Source: NORP181 sp047623555 (GTDB taxonomy: Bacteria; Pseudomonadota; Alphaproteobacteria; Rhodobacterales; Rhodobacteraceae). Taken from it: a DNA stretch of 42,539 bases. The stretch covers positions 1-42,539 of the forward strand of contig JBLHMP010000031.1 in assembly GCA_047623555.1 (NCBI GenBank), given 5' to 3'. Below the pieces are notes generated by a model that was not told the origin of the DNA, did not search any database, and saw only the letters and a program-made list of their open reading frames with translations. Both the position numbers and the translations under genes were made by a program. Below are positions 40,950 to 42,539 of the stretch, piece by piece; the stretch's first letter is position 1, and each line of letters opens with the position of its first letter.

Positions 40950-41543
40950 TTATTCCGCTGGATGTGCGATGCCCCCCTGTTTGCCGACCAACCGTTCGGG
41001 CAAGGCAAAGGCAAACGCCATAAAGGCCAACCCAAGAACCAAGCCAACAACGTCGCCCGGCAAGGCCAGCAAGCCGTCATATTTGGCACCGGGGACCGTG
41101 GCCAACGTCACCTTACCGCCCATGATAGACGACAACAGGCCCGACTCTTTCCACATTGGATAGGTCACCATATAGGCCGCAGCCCCGACCAGCCCGCCAG
41201 CAATAAAGAACAGCGCATCTTTGCGCCCTGAGGCCGCGGCCACAATGCCGGTACCGGGGCAATAGCCGGAAAATGCCCAGCCAGCGCCCAACATCAGACC
41301 ACCGATAAAGACGCCGGCATAGGCGGCCTTGACCGACATATGGCCAACATCCACCAGACCCAGCATTTGGCCGCCAAACATCAGCACCGAACCAAAGCCA
41401 ATGGCCAGCAGGATGGTTTTGGCCAGATTAAGATCGCTTAGGTTCAGCATGGCACCGATTTTGGATGGGTTTGAGGCGCCAACACGGTCCAGAACAGCGC
41501 CAAATGCGGCGCCTATGACAATTGCGAGGATGAGAGCCGTCAT
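40950..41543 (-). CDS. YeeE/YedE family transporter, C-terminal half type (GYCPGTG)
   Basis: From ATG 41543 the protein has 197 residues with five or six hydrophobic segments and the signature GAGWAFSGYCPGTGIVAA, whose Cys is conserved in YeeE/YedE sulfur transporters. In TsuA-type single-chain proteins the two Cys signatures are on one polypeptide; here they are split between two overlapping genes, as in PmpA/PmpB. The likely cargo is thiosulfate or another reactive sulfur species. GGAGG precedes the ATG. The frame is open further upstream, but that lies within the partner gene. Confidence 0.9.
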   Translation of the reverse strand: MTALILAIVIGAAFGAVLDRVGASNPSKIGAMLNLSDLNLAKTILLAIGFGSVLMFGGQMLGLVDVGHMSVKAAYAGVFIGGLMLGAGWAFSGYCPGTGIVAAASGRKDALFFIAGGLVGAAAYMVTYPMWKESGLLSSIMGGKVTLATVPGAKYDGLLALPGDVVGLVLGLAFMAFAFALPERLVGKQGGIAHPAE

Positions 41544-42097
41544 ATCTTGGCCTCCTTTTTGAACATAATCAGCGATACCGGGATAGCGGCGGCAAAGGCG
41601 CCTGCGGTGAACAGATAGCCCGACATGGCGGTTTGCATCATGCCCGACATCATGTGCCCGGATGTGCAGCCCCCCGCCAGTCGCGCACCGTACAGCACCA
41701 CAAAGCCACCCAGAAACGCCGCGCCATAACGCAACATTGGGTTGTCGCCGAAATTGGCGCGCCACAGGGCCGGGATTTTGCGGTCGTCGGCATTTAGGCC
41801 GCCGCGCAACCGCACAGAGATTAGACCGCCCAAGGCCATGGCCAGCACAAAGACAAAGCTATAGTTTAGCGGGTTTGATACAGCTTTGGCGTATTTGCCG
41901 CTGGATTTGTTCAGGTAAGCGTTGGTTGAGGCATAGCCGTCGTCGGTTTGCGTAACCAGATCGGTCACCACCGTGTCGGCGATGATACCATCAAGGATGA
42001 CAAACTGGGTTGAGACGCCAATGGGTTTGACCAACAGCACGGCGGCAAAGAACACCAAGCCAAGCAGCAGGCCTCCGGTTTTCCAGTTGAGGGACAT
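41540..42097 (-). CDS. YeeE/YedE family transporter, N-terminal half type (GCTSGH)
   Basis: This 185-residue membrane protein has about four or five hydrophobic segments and the signature ARLAGGCTSGHMMSGMMQTA, the first conserved Cys motif of YeeE/YedE transporters. A polar loop of about 40 residues between the first two segments (VTDLVTQTDDGYASTNAYLN...) probably faces the periplasm. It overlaps the second half-gene by four bases, so the two subunits are made together. The promoter region has two SqrR-like operators and an FNR-like box, which ties the transporter to sulfur and redox signals. Confidence 0.9.
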   Translation of the reverse strand: MSLNWKTGGLLLGLVFFAAVLLVKPIGVSTQFVILDGIIADTVVTDLVTQTDDGYASTNAYLNKSSGKYAKAVSNPLNYSFVFVLAMALGGLISVRLRGGLNADDRKIPALWRANFGDNPMLRYGAAFLGGFVVLYGARLAGGCTSGHMMSGMMQTAMSGYLFTAGAFAAAIPVSLIMFKKEAKI

Positions 42098-42120
42098 AGG
42101 ATTTCCTTTCTCAGAATCAC

Positions 42121-42161
42121 ATTCTAAGAACAGAATGCAATAAACATTCCAAAAACCGAAT
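42121..42161 (-). promoter_or_regulatory. Two ATTC-N8-GAAT operators (SqrR/BigR-like)
   Basis: ATTC-TAAGAACA-GAAT (42121-42136) and ATTC-CAAAAACC-GAAT (42146-42161) are both perfect matches to the ATTC-N8-GAAT site I recall for the persulfide-responsive ArsR-type repressor SqrR of Rhodobacter capsulatus. Centres are 25 bp apart. An extra GAAT half-site is at 42114. They lie 24-64 bases before the first YeeE start, in the expected promoter. No SqrR gene is in the window. Confidence 0.75.
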
Positions 42162-42173
42162 GATTTAGATCAA
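42160..42173 (-). promoter_or_regulatory. FNR-like box upstream of the YeeE operon
   Basis: The minus strand reads TTGAT-CTAA-ATCAT, nine of ten consensus positions of TTGAT-N4-ATCAA. It overlaps the outer SqrR-like site by two bases. If it activates from -41.5, transcription would start near 42125, placing both SqrR-like sites over the core promoter. That geometry is inferred. Confidence 0.6.
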
Positions 42174-42180
42174 AGTCGGG

Positions 42181-42539
42181 TTATTTGGTCAGGCTGGCCA
42201 ACAGCCGCGCCTTTTCACCGACATCATCGGGGCGTGAGATGACCTTTGCCAGTTCTTCGAGCGACGCCACCGAATGCCCGGCGCGAAAGCTATCGACGTG
42301 GGGCAGCATGGCGGCGATGCCGCGGGCTTTGGGCGCGAACCCTTCCCAGCGCAGCAGCGGATTGAGCCAGATCAGCCGACGGGCAGACAGGTGCAGGCGT
42401 TGCATTTCATGGGCGAGCTCATTCGGGTCGTCGCGGTCCAGACCGTCGGTGATCAACAACACCACCGCGCCCTGTCCCATGACCCGGCGCGACCAGTCGC
42501 GATTGAACGTATGCAGGCAGTCGCCAATGCGGGTGCCGC
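42181..42539 (-). CDS. CoxE-like VWA-domain protein, C-terminal part (runs off window)
   Basis: The visible 118 residues read TRIGDCLHTFNRDWSRRVMG, then VVLLITDGLDRDDPNELAHE, MQRLHLSARRLIWLNPLLRW and GIAAMLPHVDSFRAGHS. This is the C-terminal half of the CoxE/VWA family, with the metal-site-like TDGLDRDD. CoxE acts with the AAA+ protein CoxD in maturing the Mo active site of CO dehydrogenase-type enzymes. The start and a probable coxD gene lie beyond the right edge. It is on the same strand as xdhC and coxSLM, separated from them by the YeeE and Crp/Fnr module. Confidence 0.88.
   Translation of the reverse strand, partial: GTRIGDCLHTFNRDWSRRVMGQGAVVLLITDGLDRDDPNELAHEMQRLHLSARRLIWLNPLLRWEGFAPKARGIAAMLPHVDSFRAGHSVASLEELAKVISRPDDVGEKARLLASLTK

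Overview
The window looks like a chromosomal segment of a marine alphaproteobacterium of the Rhodobacteraceae (Roseobacter group). Supporting signs are a DctPQM TRAP transporter with DctB/DctD, a form II (S-L-M order) CoxL-type molybdenum hydroxylase cluster, the cysG-DUF2849-sulfite reductase-APS reductase-DUF934-fpr cluster, and the moderately GC-rich, alpha-type codon use. No species can be named from the sequence alone.

Layout. 1-1.44 kb: the end of an IS3-type element inserted into an already nonsense-mutated tyrosine recombinase gene beside a tRNA-Val, which is the typical edge of a tRNA-targeted island lying to the left. 1.5-9.4 kb: mostly core genes (histidine phosphatase, HU-like protein, lon, tgt, SPFH/stomatin plus NfeD) mixed with a doubly frameshifted DJ-1/PfpI gene and a frameshifted DUF2059 gene. 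9.6-15.2 kb: a strongly eroded prophage remnant, probably of a Mu-like transposable phage. It keeps a broken HTH-S24 repressor, small early genes, a broken ParB-like gene and scraps of tail genes, with the transposase and head modules gone. 15.4-17.3 kb: SufT-like and SufA Fe-S assembly genes, a TfoX-domain gene and tpiA.

17.4-25 kb: dctM, dctQ, dctP, dctD and dctB, all on the minus strand, then a divergent cytochrome P450. Two palindromes 33 bp apart lie between dctD and dctP and look like response-regulator binding sites. DctD has lost both the Walker A lysine and the GAFTGA loop, and no sigma-54 promoter is visible. 25.1-31.2 kb: an Lrp-type regulator divergent from an assimilatory sulfate reduction operon: siroheme synthesis, DUF2849, ferredoxin-type sulfite reductase, APS reductase, DUF934 and ferredoxin-NADP reductase. 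31.4-32.7 kb: an Ala/Thr-rich membrane-anchored repeat protein and infC, which appears to start with AUA.

32.7-42.5 kb: minus-strand form II CoxS/CoxL/CoxM, a VOC protein, a molybdopterin-binding protein, XdhC and (at the right edge) CoxE. Embedded in this cluster is a module made of a Cys-rich Crp/Fnr regulator, a secreted His/Met-rich protein of unknown function and a split YeeE/YedE sulfur transporter. The transporter promoter carries two perfect ATTC-N8-GAAT sites (the motif reported for the persulfide repressor SqrR) and an overlapping FNR-like box, which suggests combined sulfur and redox control.

Several short dispersed hairpin repeats occur in the window, and one of them is inside the coding sequence of cysH.
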